Assembly (NCBI GenBank): GCA_009695405.1
Contig: SIAZ01000034.1
Span: 1 to 18,596 of the forward strand
DNA from: Pedosphaera sp.
GTDB lineage: Bacteria > Verrucomicrobiota > Verrucomicrobiia > Limisphaerales > UBA9464
DNA: 18,596 bases
Reading direction: 5' to 3'
This document shows, piece after piece, positions 6,771-15,700 of this stretch; the first letter of the stretch is position 1; each line of letters opens with the position of its first letter. The notes below the pieces were generated by a model. That model was given only the letters and a program-made list of their open reading frames with translations. It was not told the origin of the DNA and ran no database searches. Made by a program: the position numbers and the translations under genes.

Positions 6771-8252
6771 TTAGTGATGTCCCTTGGCTCCACCTAGTGG
6801 GTGATGCGGATCGGCCTGAGGCGTAACGCCTTTGACCTCGCTGATAGCGATGACTGGGAGGAAGCGAATGAAGAGTAGGAAGAGAGTCATGAACAACCCA
6901 AAACTACCGGCAAAGGTCATGACATCGACCCAAGTAGGAGTAAAATAACCCCAACTAGAAGGGAGATAATCGCGATGAAGCGAGGTGACAATAATCACAA
7001 AGCGCTCGAACCACATTCCGATGTTAACAAAGATTGAGACGATCCAAACAAACACCACACTCACCCGTAGTTTTTTGAACCAAAAGAAATGAGGACTGAT
7101 GACGTTACAGGAAATCATCGCCCAATAGCTCCACCAATAAGGCCCGAAAGCCCGATTCTTGAATGCGTAAAGTTCATAGGGACTTCCACCGTACCAAGCG
7201 ATGAAGAACTCCATACCGTAAGCGTATCCAACGATCGAACCCGTGGCCAAGAGCACCTTGCACATCAATTCGACATGCCGGAGGGTAATAATGTCGTGTA
7301 GTTTAAAGAGCGAGCGCAGCGGGATAAGCAAAGTCAGCACCATCCCGAAGCCGGAGAAAATTGCTCCAGCGACGAAATACGGAGGAAAGATCGTGGTATG
7401 CCAACCTGGAACCACTGAGACGGCAAAGTCGAAAGAAACGATCGAGTGCACCGAGAGCACTAGCGGGGTACTGAGGCCTGCTAACAAAAGGTAAGCTTTC
7501 TCGTAATTGCTCCAATGCCGATTTGAACCCGTCCAACCAAGGGAAAACAAGCCGTAAAAAAAACGACGCATAAACCCTTTAGCGCGGTCCCTCAGCGTGG
7601 CTAGGTCAGGAATCAGTCCAACGTACCAGAAAAGGAGGGAAACCGTCCCATAAGTCGAGACAGCGAAAACGTCCCAGAGCAGGGGAGAGCGGAACTGAGG
7701 CCAAATTTCATTCGCATTAGGAGCGGGGATAAGAAAACCGGGTAACAAAGCAAACCACACACGACCGGTGTGAACAACAGGGAAAATACCCGCGCACGCC
7801 ACAGCAAAAATGGTCATAGCTTCAGCGGCACGATTTACTGAAGTGCGCCACTTTTGCCGCAGCAAGAACAAGACAGCAGAAATGAGAGTGCCGGCATGAC
7901 CGATACCGATCCAAAAAACGAAGTTAGTAATGTCCCAAGCCCAAGCAGCAGGTTGGTTAAGGCCCCAAACACCCACGCCCGTCGAGACCAAGTAGGCAAT
8001 AAGCGAGAACATGGTCATCATTCCTCCAAACGACAGAATGAAAGCGGGCCACCACCAAATGGGCATTGGGTTCTCACAAACACCAGCGATAGCATTGGTG
8101 ATCCAACCAATAGACCGATTGTTGAGAACCAGCGGTTCACGTTCCAACTCGCGAGGGGAATCCGCCACCTTTAGAGCGGGCGCAGACTGAGACCCCACCG
8201 CGCTTTTGGAGGTTGGGTTGTGGGAAGACTGAAATGCAGACGAGCTAACCAT
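6771..8252 (-). CDS. actC: Alternative complex III quinol-oxidising membrane subunit ActC (NrfD-like)
   Basis: Polytopic membrane subunit (493 aa) of the NrfD/PsrC family; in ACIII it is the likely quinol-oxidation and proton-translocation site. About ten helices begin near residue 65, after a poorly conserved cytoplasmic arm of about 55 residues. The family blocks are ENPMPIWWWPA (60-70), IGHAGTLISA (117-126), HTGRVW (161-166), LLWDVFAVSTYG (191-202), and IGMWFERFVII (411-421). H119 and D194 are candidates for the conserved His/Asp pair discussed for the quinol site in this family. The C-terminal tail is His/Gly rich. The ATG overlaps the actB stop by one base (TAATG), with GGGAG 7 bases upstream. 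Confidence 0.95.
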   Translation of the reverse strand: MVSSSAFQSSHNPTSKSAVGSQSAPALKVADSPRELEREPLVLNNRSIGWITNAIAGVCENPMPIWWWPAFILSFGGMMTMFSLIAYLVSTGVGVWGLNQPAAWAWDITNFVFWIGIGHAGTLISAVLFLLRQKWRTSVNRAAEAMTIFAVACAGIFPVVHTGRVWFALLPGFLIPAPNANEIWPQFRSPLLWDVFAVSTYGTVSLLFWYVGLIPDLATLRDRAKGFMRRFFYGLFSLGWTGSNRHWSNYEKAYLLLAGLSTPLVLSVHSIVSFDFAVSVVPGWHTTIFPPYFVAGAIFSGFGMVLTLLIPLRSLFKLHDIITLRHVELMCKVLLATGSIVGYAYGMEFFIAWYGGSPYELYAFKNRAFGPYWWSYWAMISCNVISPHFFWFKKLRVSVVFVWIVSIFVNIGMWFERFVIIVTSLHRDYLPSSWGYFTPTWVDVMTFAGSFGLFMTLFLLFIRFLPVIAISEVKGVTPQADPHHPLGGAKGHH

Positions 8253-11200
8253 TATGCTGCTCCCTTCTCCGCTTGAACAGCAGCATGCTTCTGACCTTCA
8301 TGACCGTGACTCATTTCTTCGAAAGGGGTTTCGTGACGGAACCGTTCATAATCCCGTTGGGTATCCGGTGTGATCCGTTTATCAAAAGCGGCTAAGGCCG
8401 GATTTGGATTACGAATTCGAGCGAGATAGGTGACCCGTGGGCGAGTATCGAGAAAGCCGAGCACCGAGTAATTTCTCGGATTCTTCTTCAGTTTCACGAC
8501 CTCACTGTCGGCGTCTAAGATATTACCAAAGGTGATTGCCTCCGCTGGGCACGCCTGTTGACACGCGGTGCGGATTGTTCCATCTGGAACCGCGACTTCA
8601 CCACTGTTACCGACCTTAACCTTTTGAGCGATTTTGGCTTGTTCGATGCGTTGAGCGCAAAAATTGCACTTCTCCATCACCCCTCGCATACGAACACTCA
8701 CGTCGGGATTCTTAACCAGCTTAATGATCTCCCACTCAGGAGCCTCATTACGATTTACACCCAGCGGGCCCTTATAAAGGTTGCCTGTGTTGACCAGATG
8801 CTGATCTTGAGCTCCGCCGTAGTCGGTTTCCCGTTTGTTGAAATCGAACCAGTTAAAGCGCCGAACTTTATAGGGGCAATTATTGGCGCAGTACCGTGTT
8901 CCAATGCAGCGATTATAGGCCATGACATTGACACCTTCCTCGTCATGGACCGTGGCGTTCACAGGACAGACGCTTTCGCACGGTGCTGCTTCGCAATGTT
9001 GACAAAACATCGGTTGCAGAGCCATCTGAGGATCCTCACTGGCCTGCTCCGCGTTAATATCCACCGCCGGATCATGACTGAAATAGCGATCAATTCGCAT
9101 CCAATGCATCTCACGACCGCGGGCAACTTGATCTTTGCCAACGATAGGGATGTTATTTTCAGCCTGACAGGCAATCACGCAAGCGGAACAACCCACGCAC
9201 GATTGCAAGTCCACAACCATACCCCACTGATGAATCTTGGACGCTGTCGATGGATTCTGATCGTACGGATGCTCGTAAATATTTTGCGGCTGCTTCTCCG
9301 CATTACGACCATCTGTCTCCGCTTTAAATGGAACGTAATGCGGCAAGTGCGCATCTAAATCCATACCCTTGGCGAAGTTTGGCTTGGCTTGAAACTGAGC
9401 CAAATTTGCTTCCCGAATCACTGGACGCCCTTCCATCAAACCATGCTCCTGAGTGACACCAAGACGCATCTTTCGAGCCACTTTGACCACAGAACCCGCC
9501 GTCAAATGGCGGTGTTTACTGCTATAAAGCGGAAAGGCATTAAAGCCCACATTGCGGCCCACTCGACCGGTTGCTGTCCGACCATAACCCAAAGCGACTG
9601 CGACCGTTCCCTCAGCCATACCGGGTTGGATCCAGACAGGGCCCTCCACGCTGCGACCATCGACAGTGATCTTGAGAATAGGTTGATCGTACTGACCTGC
9701 ATGCGCCTCGCTGGCAATAGCGGGGCTCTTCTCATCCGCTTTACCTCCAACTGTTTTGGCAGGTAAACCAAGTGCTCTAGCAGTTTTCTGAGAAACAAGT
9801 ATGACGTTATCCCAAGTGACTTTGGTAATTGGATCTGGAAGTTCCTGCAACCAACCATTGTTATTGAAGCGACCATCATCCAGCGAAGCATCGCGGGTTA
9901 GGATAACTTCATAGGCACCGGCCACCGGTTTATAAGCAGCGACAGCGGCACTAACCGTTCCCAACTTAAAGCCAACCTGCAGCGAAGCTGGGGAACTCCC
10001 TTCGAGAAACCCTTGGTTTAAAAAGCGCTTCCAAGCGTTTTCGTCCGCAGCACCCAATCCTTTGACGGTCGTGCGCACAATTTCCAAAGGTGACGACTGA
10101 GTCTCGCCGAGGACTCTGGCAAGGACCTCAAGATCGGTAAGACCTCCGAAGAGAGGTTCCACTAAAGGTTGAATCGGAACAACTATCCCATCGGCCATGC
10201 GTGCATCACCCCACGATTCGAGAAAATGAGTCCCAGCAAGAGTCCACGTAGCGATAGCCGCGGTTTCGTCCTCGTGATACCCTAAGCGAACGATGGTTTT
10301 AGCCTTTTTGACGTTAACTGGAAAGTTAAGGTCCGCTGGGGCATTGTATACAGGGTTCCCACCCAGAATGACCAAGGTAGAGACCGATCCAGCAGCCAGA
10401 GCGCGAGTTAATTCAACAATTCCAGACGCAGCCGGTTCCACTGGTTGACCTAGAGTAATTGTCGTACCGATCGCACCAAGGGTCGCATTGATGGCAGCAG
10501 CCAACAAGTGGCCAGCGAGAGGTTGTGTATATCCAGCCACTACCAGCGCATTCGCCCCCGCACCCTTGAGGTCAGCGGCAACTTCCTTGACCCAAGCGGC
10601 AAAGGGACCCGGCGCAGAGTTAGCACCGCTAATCCCCAACTCAGACGCAACACCTTGAGCGACTGCAAACACATCACTGGGTTTAACACGAAGGCGATGG
10701 TCTGCATTACCCCCGGTCAGCGTCATGAGCGATTCAACCGCGTAGAGACGATTCATCGATTCGTCAGCTGCCTTACGACCCTTGGAGAAGCCACGAATAT
10801 TCCTATACGTCTCGGACTCAGTGCCGATAAAATCGCAATCGAGTGAGAGAATTCGACGCGCCTTCGAAAAATCAACCACAGCGTGAACCGAGGTCCCAAA
10901 AGCTTCCGAGTAAGCTTGATCAGCAATCGACAGGTCGACCGGTTCATAAACGTGCCACGTCGACTTAGGATAGGTCTCAGCGATCATCGCTTGAAGACGA
11001 GCGCGAGACGGCGATGCGGATCGTTCGGCCAAGAAGGCGAGCCCTGACCCCTTATTGGAGGCGGCGAGTTTGGCTATTTCAGCCAACCCATCCCGCACAG
11101 CCTCAATTTTGACATCGTTCCCATTCCGAGTGTGTCGATGGGCGCGATCAGGATCATATAAATCGAGCAAAGCCGCTTGGGCAAATTGGTCAGTCCCTCC

Positions 11201-11602
11201 ATTGCCTCCTAGGATCAGACTATTGCCTTCGATTTTAACTGGACGCCCATCAGCGCTCTTCACCACTAAAGGAATGGCAGAACCACGGATTGGCATCGAA
11301 GTCGCAAAATGCTGCGCGCGCCCATGAATAAAACCCTCAGGCTGTTTGGCGAAGGGCGTAAGCACTTCTTCAGGTCGTCGGCAACCCGTCGCGACGCCCC
11401 CGAGTCCCGCCAGCAGAAAACTGGCTGACATCAGCTTCATCCAATCGCGGCGAGACTCGCCATCGGGGGCAATACTCGCGCCAGCGGGAAATTCACGGTC
11501 CATCCATTGACGGAACTCAGGTTGGTCGGCCAACTGATCGAGGGACCGCCAGTATTTCGGGCCTGTCTCAGGCTCGTTGCAAATCGGGGGAATCGTCTTC
11601 AT
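8252..11602 (-). CDS. actB: Alternative complex III molybdopterin-like/iron-sulfur subunit ActB
   Basis: Large extracytoplasmic subunit, 1116 aa, which wires the quinol site to the c hemes. Residues about 50-74 hold a Tat-like signal (SRRDWMKLM, hydrophobic run, GC at 73-74). Residues about 90-705 form the molybdopterin-oxidoreductase-like domain, which in studied ACIII carries no cofactor. The C-terminal part (about 790-1060) is an NrfC-like ferredoxin domain. It has C802/805/808/812, then C867/870/875/879, then C899/905/909 with Thr902 where a fourth Cys would sit, and finally C979/982 with C1014/1018. This fits three [4Fe-4S] and one [3Fe-4S] cluster, as reported for Rhodothermus ACIII. 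The start is the ATG at 11600-11602, overlapping the actA stop (TGATG), rather than the TTG one codon earlier. The C-terminus is His-rich. Confidence 0.95.
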   Translation of the reverse strand: MKTIPPICNEPETGPKYWRSLDQLADQPEFRQWMDREFPAGASIAPDGESRRDWMKLMSASFLLAGLGGVATGCRRPEEVLTPFAKQPEGFIHGRAQHFATSMPIRGSAIPLVVKSADGRPVKIEGNSLILGGNGGTDQFAQAALLDLYDPDRAHRHTRNGNDVKIEAVRDGLAEIAKLAASNKGSGLAFLAERSASPSRARLQAMIAETYPKSTWHVYEPVDLSIADQAYSEAFGTSVHAVVDFSKARRILSLDCDFIGTESETYRNIRGFSKGRKAADESMNRLYAVESLMTLTGGNADHRLRVKPSDVFAVAQGVASELGISGANSAPGPFAAWVKEVAADLKGAGANALVVAGYTQPLAGHLLAAAINATLGAIGTTITLGQPVEPAASGIVELTRALAAGSVSTLVILGGNPVYNAPADLNFPVNVKKAKTIVRLGYHEDETAAIATWTLAGTHFLESWGDARMADGIVVPIQPLVEPLFGGLTDLEVLARVLGETQSSPLEIVRTTVKGLGAADENAWKRFLNQGFLEGSSPASLQVGFKLGTVSAAVAAYKPVAGAYEVILTRDASLDDGRFNNNGWLQELPDPITKVTWDNVILVSQKTARALGLPAKTVGGKADEKSPAIASEAHAGQYDQPILKITVDGRSVEGPVWIQPGMAEGTVAVALGYGRTATGRVGRNVGFNAFPLYSSKHRHLTAGSVVKVARKMRLGVTQEHGLMEGRPVIREANLAQFQAKPNFAKGMDLDAHLPHYVPFKAETDGRNAEKQPQNIYEHPYDQNPSTASKIHQWGMVVDLQSCVGCSACVIACQAENNIPIVGKDQVARGREMHWMRIDRYFSHDPAVDINAEQASEDPQMALQPMFCQHCEAAPCESVCPVNATVHDEEGVNVMAYNRCIGTRYCANNCPYKVRRFNWFDFNKRETDYGGAQDQHLVNTGNLYKGPLGVNRNEAPEWEIIKLVKNPDVSVRMRGVMEKCNFCAQRIEQAKIAQKVKVGNSGEVAVPDGTIRTACQQACPAEAITFGNILDADSEVVKLKKNPRNYSVLGFLDTRPRVTYLARIRNPNPALAAFDKRITPDTQRDYERFRHETPFEEMSHGHEGQKHAAVQAEKGAA

Positions 11603-12237
11603 CAACGGTGACAGGTAGAGCAGCTAATACCGGGTTGGACCTTCCAGTCATGCACGGCTTTCTTTCCATCGAACTCACCTGCCCAATCCAATTGGGTGAC
11701 GAATTCGTTAGGCCGGATATGGTCTTCGGGTTGGCGATGGCACTCCAGACAGAAGCCCATTGAGAGAGGCTTGGAGTGATACACTTCGTCCATCTTCTGA
11801 ATTTCGCCGTGGCATTTCACACAGGAAATGCCGCGAGTCACATGAACGGAATGATTAAAGTACACGTAATCTGGTGTCTTGTGGATCTGAACCCAAGGAA
11901 TGGGTTTACCCGTCGAATAGGACTCACGCACCAGTGCTAACTTCGGCGAATCCTTCGCCACCAGCGAATGACAACGCATACAGGTCTCCGAAGCTGGGAT
12001 ATTCGAAAACCACGATTTATCGACGTCAGTATGGCAATACCGACAGTCCATACCCAGTTGTCCGGCATGGATTGCGTGTGAAAAGGCAACTGGTTGCTTG
12101 GGCTGATATCCCACCCGAGTATACTTCGGAGTGAAATAATAGGTGATACCCGCAAGAATCGTGGGCACCAATATGGCGCCCGCAACCCCAACCATCGCAG
12201 GAAGTTTATTTGTCCACTTAGGAAAAATGTCCGACAT
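11602..12237 (-). CDS. actA: Alternative complex III pentaheme cytochrome c subunit ActA
   Basis: First gene of the operon, 211 aa: a membrane-anchored multiheme cytochrome of the cytochrome c3/NrfH-like type. One helix at about 14-34 is followed by five CxxCH motifs: CRYCH 65-69, CMRCH 86-90, CVKCH 139-143, CLECH 163-167, CSTCH 206-210. The last lies one residue from the C-terminus. Several extra His residues (for example in FSHAIH and FNHSVH) are suitable bis-His axial ligands. In ACIII, ActA passes electrons from the ActB Fe-S clusters outwards. Family length and heme count match ActA. The ATG has only a weak ribosome site (AGTGGA), and the leader just upstream can fold into a hairpin (12255-12294). 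Its stop overlaps the actB start. Confidence 0.95.
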   Translation of the reverse strand: MSDIFPKWTNKLPAMVGVAGAILVPTILAGITYYFTPKYTRVGYQPKQPVAFSHAIHAGQLGMDCRYCHTDVDKSWFSNIPASETCMRCHSLVAKDSPKLALVRESYSTGKPIPWVQIHKTPDYVYFNHSVHVTRGISCVKCHGEIQKMDEVYHSKPLSMGFCLECHRQPEDHIRPNEFVTQLDWAGEFDGKKAVHDWKVQPGISCSTCHR

Positions 12238-12254
12238 CAGTCCACTTTTTCAGT

Positions 12255-12294
12255 CTAAAATTTAAAGACGAACCGATCGTCCCAAAAATTTTAG
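12255..12294 (-). promoter_or_regulatory. Dyad-symmetric hairpin in the act operon leader
   Basis: CTAAAATTT at 12255-12263 and AAATTTTAG at 12286-12294 form a perfect 9-bp inverted repeat. Nested inside it, GACG (12267-12270) and CGTC (12278-12281) add a 4-bp inner stem with a 7-base loop. The structure ends 17 bases before the actA ATG, so in the transcript it would sit next to the ribosome site; as DNA it could be an operator. There is no T-run typical of a terminator on the operon strand after it. The function is inferred only from position and symmetry. Confidence 0.35.
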
Positions 12295-12361
12295 GCCTCT
12301 GTATTAGTTTACCTTCACGACATCCGCGCCAACCGACCTGCACAAACTATTGACGCAATCG

Positions 12362-12392
12362 AGAGAGCAAACAAGCATCATAAATGCTCTCT
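12362..12392. repeat. Inverted repeat in the divergent intergenic region
   Basis: AGAGAGCA (12362-12369) and TGCTCTCT (12385-12392) are perfect 8-bp inverted copies, 15 bases apart, with a smaller GCAT/ATGC pair inside. On the minus strand the centre contains TATGAT, a near-consensus -10 hexamer for the act operon, but no matching -35 box is seen at 16-18 bases. It may be a regulator site over an act promoter. Confidence 0.25.
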
Positions 12393-12770
12393 AACCCTTG
12401 TATTTACAGCACTTATCCTGCAAATCAGTTCTCAATAATCTAATCGCAAATCGGTGCTGCTCGCGGTGCCGAAGGAGCATTCAATCACTTTTCCCGCAGG
12501 TGACGCAAGCTTCTGATGGGATTCAATGCTCATCTCAATTAATCGAATTAGTTAAATAAGAGAGATGACTTAAATGGTTCCTCACAATTTTGTCCGCCCA
12601 ATCTTCCGATCGGTAGGCCTCCTAGTGAATCTTTTCGGCTCTAAGTAAACCTCAGCTTGCGAGCTTGCGTCGACGCAGTAGTCTCCTCTCGTCGCTGGCT
12701 AATGCCTCCTCAGTCTCTGACTTCACCCGATAGTAAGCAGTATTGTTACCCATTCCTATTTCTGTGCATC

Positions 12771-15700
12771 ATGGCTTCTCCTTTTCCTACCCGAGCAACC
12801 CGTCGCGCCCGCCGTCTACGCATCGCTGGAGGCATCCTTGCCAGCCTCATTCCACTTTATTTTTTAATCACCAGTAGCTTCTTCATTCGCGCCGTTTTGC
12901 TACCTAAGGTTTCCTCATCTATCGGAGCAAACATTGCCAGTGAATCAGTTTCTTTCAGCCCATTCTCTAGCCTAGAGATTCGAAAGCTGGTCTTAACTCC
13001 AATGGGCAATGAGATGCTGGCGTCGATTGATTTGGTTAGGGTGCGCTACAGCCTCACCGCGATTTTAGGCGGCACTCTGGATATTAGTGAGCTGACTTTG
13101 GAAAACCCGGTCATTCAACTGATCGGGCAGGCCGACGGTTCCTTCAACCTACCTAAGCCGGGAACGTCATCGAAGGCGACTTCGGCGAGATCGACGGATT
13201 TCAAGCCACTGGCTCTCAATATCCGCAACCTAACACTTCGGAACGGGACCTTGCGTGCTTCAACCCAATCTACCAACGGAACTCAGTCTATCGAAGTCAC
13301 TGCTCTCTCCTTAGCCCTCGACAGGCTCGGTGGAAGTACCCTAGGTAAATTGAGTCTGTCCGCCGCTGTAACGACTCGCCTACCTGATCGATCTCAACTT
13401 ACGGGTCGGATCGAAGGTGCCTACGAAATCAGTTTGAACGCCGCACTGAAGCCTGAACTTATCAAAGGCAAACTGACCACCCTCTTCACTTCGGCTTCGG
13501 GCGGTTTGAAGGAATTGTCCAGCTTGGGAGCAGTCCTTGACTTGGATGCAACAGGTTCTGATCTCCGACAATTAGGGCTTAATTTTTTACAAGACGGAAA
13601 ATCATTCGCCTCCGTTCAACTTGCTGGTACCTATGACCTAACTAAAAAAGAGGCATCCATCTCCTATAAAATCAGTGATATCGACCGGCGGGTGATCCGG
13701 CTCGGAGCACCCACTCTTCCCTTCGATTTCGGAAAAACAGTTCTCTCCGCTCAAGGCCGAGTGAATCTCGTGCAACAGGGTGAACAGGTCTCTTCCCAAG
13801 GACGCATTCAAATTAACGACTTAACCCTGACCAGCAGCAATGGTGTCACTCCAGCACTGCAAATCAGCTTGGACTACAAAGGTGGAGTGAATCTGAAAGA
13901 AGGTTCGGCAACGGTTGAGAAAGTAGAACTTACTGGCATGCAAGCCGAGGCTACATTGATAGCCGGATCCTTGGATCGTCAGATGAACTTATCTTGGGGC
14001 TCGGCCAAGAAGGGATTCCGAGACTCAACATTTTCACTGAAACTTACCGCCCTCAATTCACGTGATTGGACCGCATTAACCGGACCCGGCCTTCCTTCGG
14101 GAACTCTAAGTTCCTCTCTCTCGCTTCGCGCTGACCGAGATGGGCGCGATCTAAAGGCGACACTCGATGCTGTCATTGAAGATATTGCCGCCGAAGTTTC
14201 TGGGAAGCCGATTAGAGGGCTCCGTTCCTCTATCAAACTGGACGCAGCGCTACTTGAATTTGACCAAATTGGAGTCAGCCAGTTCACCCTAAGTATCGGT
14301 CGCCAGCAACTTCAGTTAGCCGACCTGACCGGTGCGTTAAACTATAACCTGAGTAGCAAGGAATCTGGGGTTCAAATTTCCGGCGACCTTAATCTTCCTA
14401 CCATTCTTGCGGAGGTACCTGTCGAGAGCCTTAATATCGCTTCCGGTGGGCTCCGCTTCTCCAGCTCTTTCCTCACCAAACCTGGCACAACAAATATTTC
14501 AATCGATCTGACCTTAATCGATTTTGCGGGAACAGTAGGGAAAAATATCTTTAAGGACTACAAGGCTGTGCTCGGTCTGAGTGCCGATATCTCAGGATCC
14601 ACACTCTCTCTGCAGAGGCTCACCATCGCACCCGAGACGGGCTTTATTAGCGGCGGTTCACTCACTTTATCCGGCCAATACGATCTCGCTCGCGGCTATG
14701 GAAAAGTCTCCTACCAAGCGGTGAATCTGAATGAAAACGCTCTCGCACCGCTTGTGGGCGTCGCCTTCTTGCCTAACCGATTGACTTCTATTCGACTCGA
14801 TTCAAGCGGCTCCGCAACCTTCTCTCAAAACCAAACAACAGCCGACTTCAATGCCGACCTCAAATCGGATCTACAGGTTTCGCGTCTTCTCGTTGAAGAT
14901 CCTGCGGGGCGTCTGCCAAAAACGCCCTTGACCCTCGGGCTCACTCTTGATGCATCGAAGAAAAATTCCTCGATAGATCTACACAGGATTCTAATCGATT
15001 TAGGCAAAACCACCAACCTGCTCAACCAATTGATACTGGCTGGGCGAATCGATACTGCCAAAACTAATCCAAGTCCCAGCGCGATAAGTCTTAAGAGTGA
15101 CGGACTTGATCTTACCTCTCTGTTCACTCTTTTTGGGGGAGGCGCGCCATCAACTAATAGCGTCACTAAATCAGCCACCCCAGCAACTAGGGTACCGACC
15201 TCTTCAGTTGCCGACGTAGAACCGGCTCCTATCGTTCTTCCCTTCCGTCAATTGACCGCTGATATCGACATTGCACGGATCCTTTTAAAGGAAATAAATG
15301 TCGCTGGTTTAAAGGGCCAAATAGCCCTGACAAACGGGTCGATTCATCTAAATCCCTTCCTCCTGAAACTGAATGATGCTCCGATTTCAGCCAAGGTCCT
15401 CGCCGACGTCAGTGTGCCCGGATACCGCTACGATGTGGATCTGAAGTCGGGTGCCATTCCATTGGAGCCTTTTGTTAACTCCTTTATGCCCGACCGACGT
15501 GGTCAAATCCACGGAACTGTCACCTTGAATACAGCCCTTAAAGGAACCGGTGTCACCGGGACTAACCTTGTCTCCCATTTAACTGGCGGCTTCGGATTTA
15601 CCGCGACCAATCTCAATCTCAAACTAAGCGAGGCAACCAGTCCGCTGATGAAGACGATTATCGGAGTAGTGATCAATATTCCGCGGATGATCAAGGATCC

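Larger units (their letters stand above)
12238..12770. other. Divergent intergenic region, no gene seen
   Basis: About 530 bp between the divergent actA and AsmA-like starts. It must hold the promoters of both units, but I see no pair of -10/-35 boxes good enough to place, and no FNR-type TTGAT-N4-ATCAA site. It contains the two inverted repeats listed separately, an AT-rich stretch at 12536-12560, and a short tandem duplication AGCTTGCG x2 at 12654-12669. The reading frame of the downstream gene is open back to a TTG at 12657, but that extension looks noncoding. Confidence 0.6.

Noticed and set aside
6758..6793. A GTG start for ActD overlapping the actC end
   Set aside because: There is no ribosome site before the GTG, and the 12 extra residues do not resemble the family. 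The ATG at 6757 fits the operon spacing.
8558..9358. A 266-codon plus-strand open frame opposite the ferredoxin domain of ActB
   Set aside because: It lies entirely antisense to strongly conserved cysteine-cluster coding sequence, has no recognisable domain and no ribosome site. It is best explained as a by-product of codon use on the other strand.
789..12237. The operon as an entirely new respiratory system
   Set aside because: All subunits except the 122-aa protein fit known alternative complex III and cbb3 families with their cofactor ligands intact. The novelty, if any, is in the combination and the reduced CcoP.
12350..12363. FNR-type box (TTGAC-N4-...) upstream of the operon
   Set aside because: The second half-site reads TCGAG rather than ATCAA, so the symmetry needed for the FNR consensus is absent.
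12350..12384. Plus-strand promoter with TTGACG as -35
   Set aside because: The best downstream -10-like sequence is about 23 bases away, outside the usual 16-18, and the start would be nearly 400 bp from the AsmA-like gene.
12657..12770. A 38-residue N-terminal extension of the AsmA-like protein from a TTG
   Set aside because: The extension has no ribosome site and would place unrelated residues before a normal basic-plus-hydrophobic signal anchor that begins properly at the ATG of 12771.
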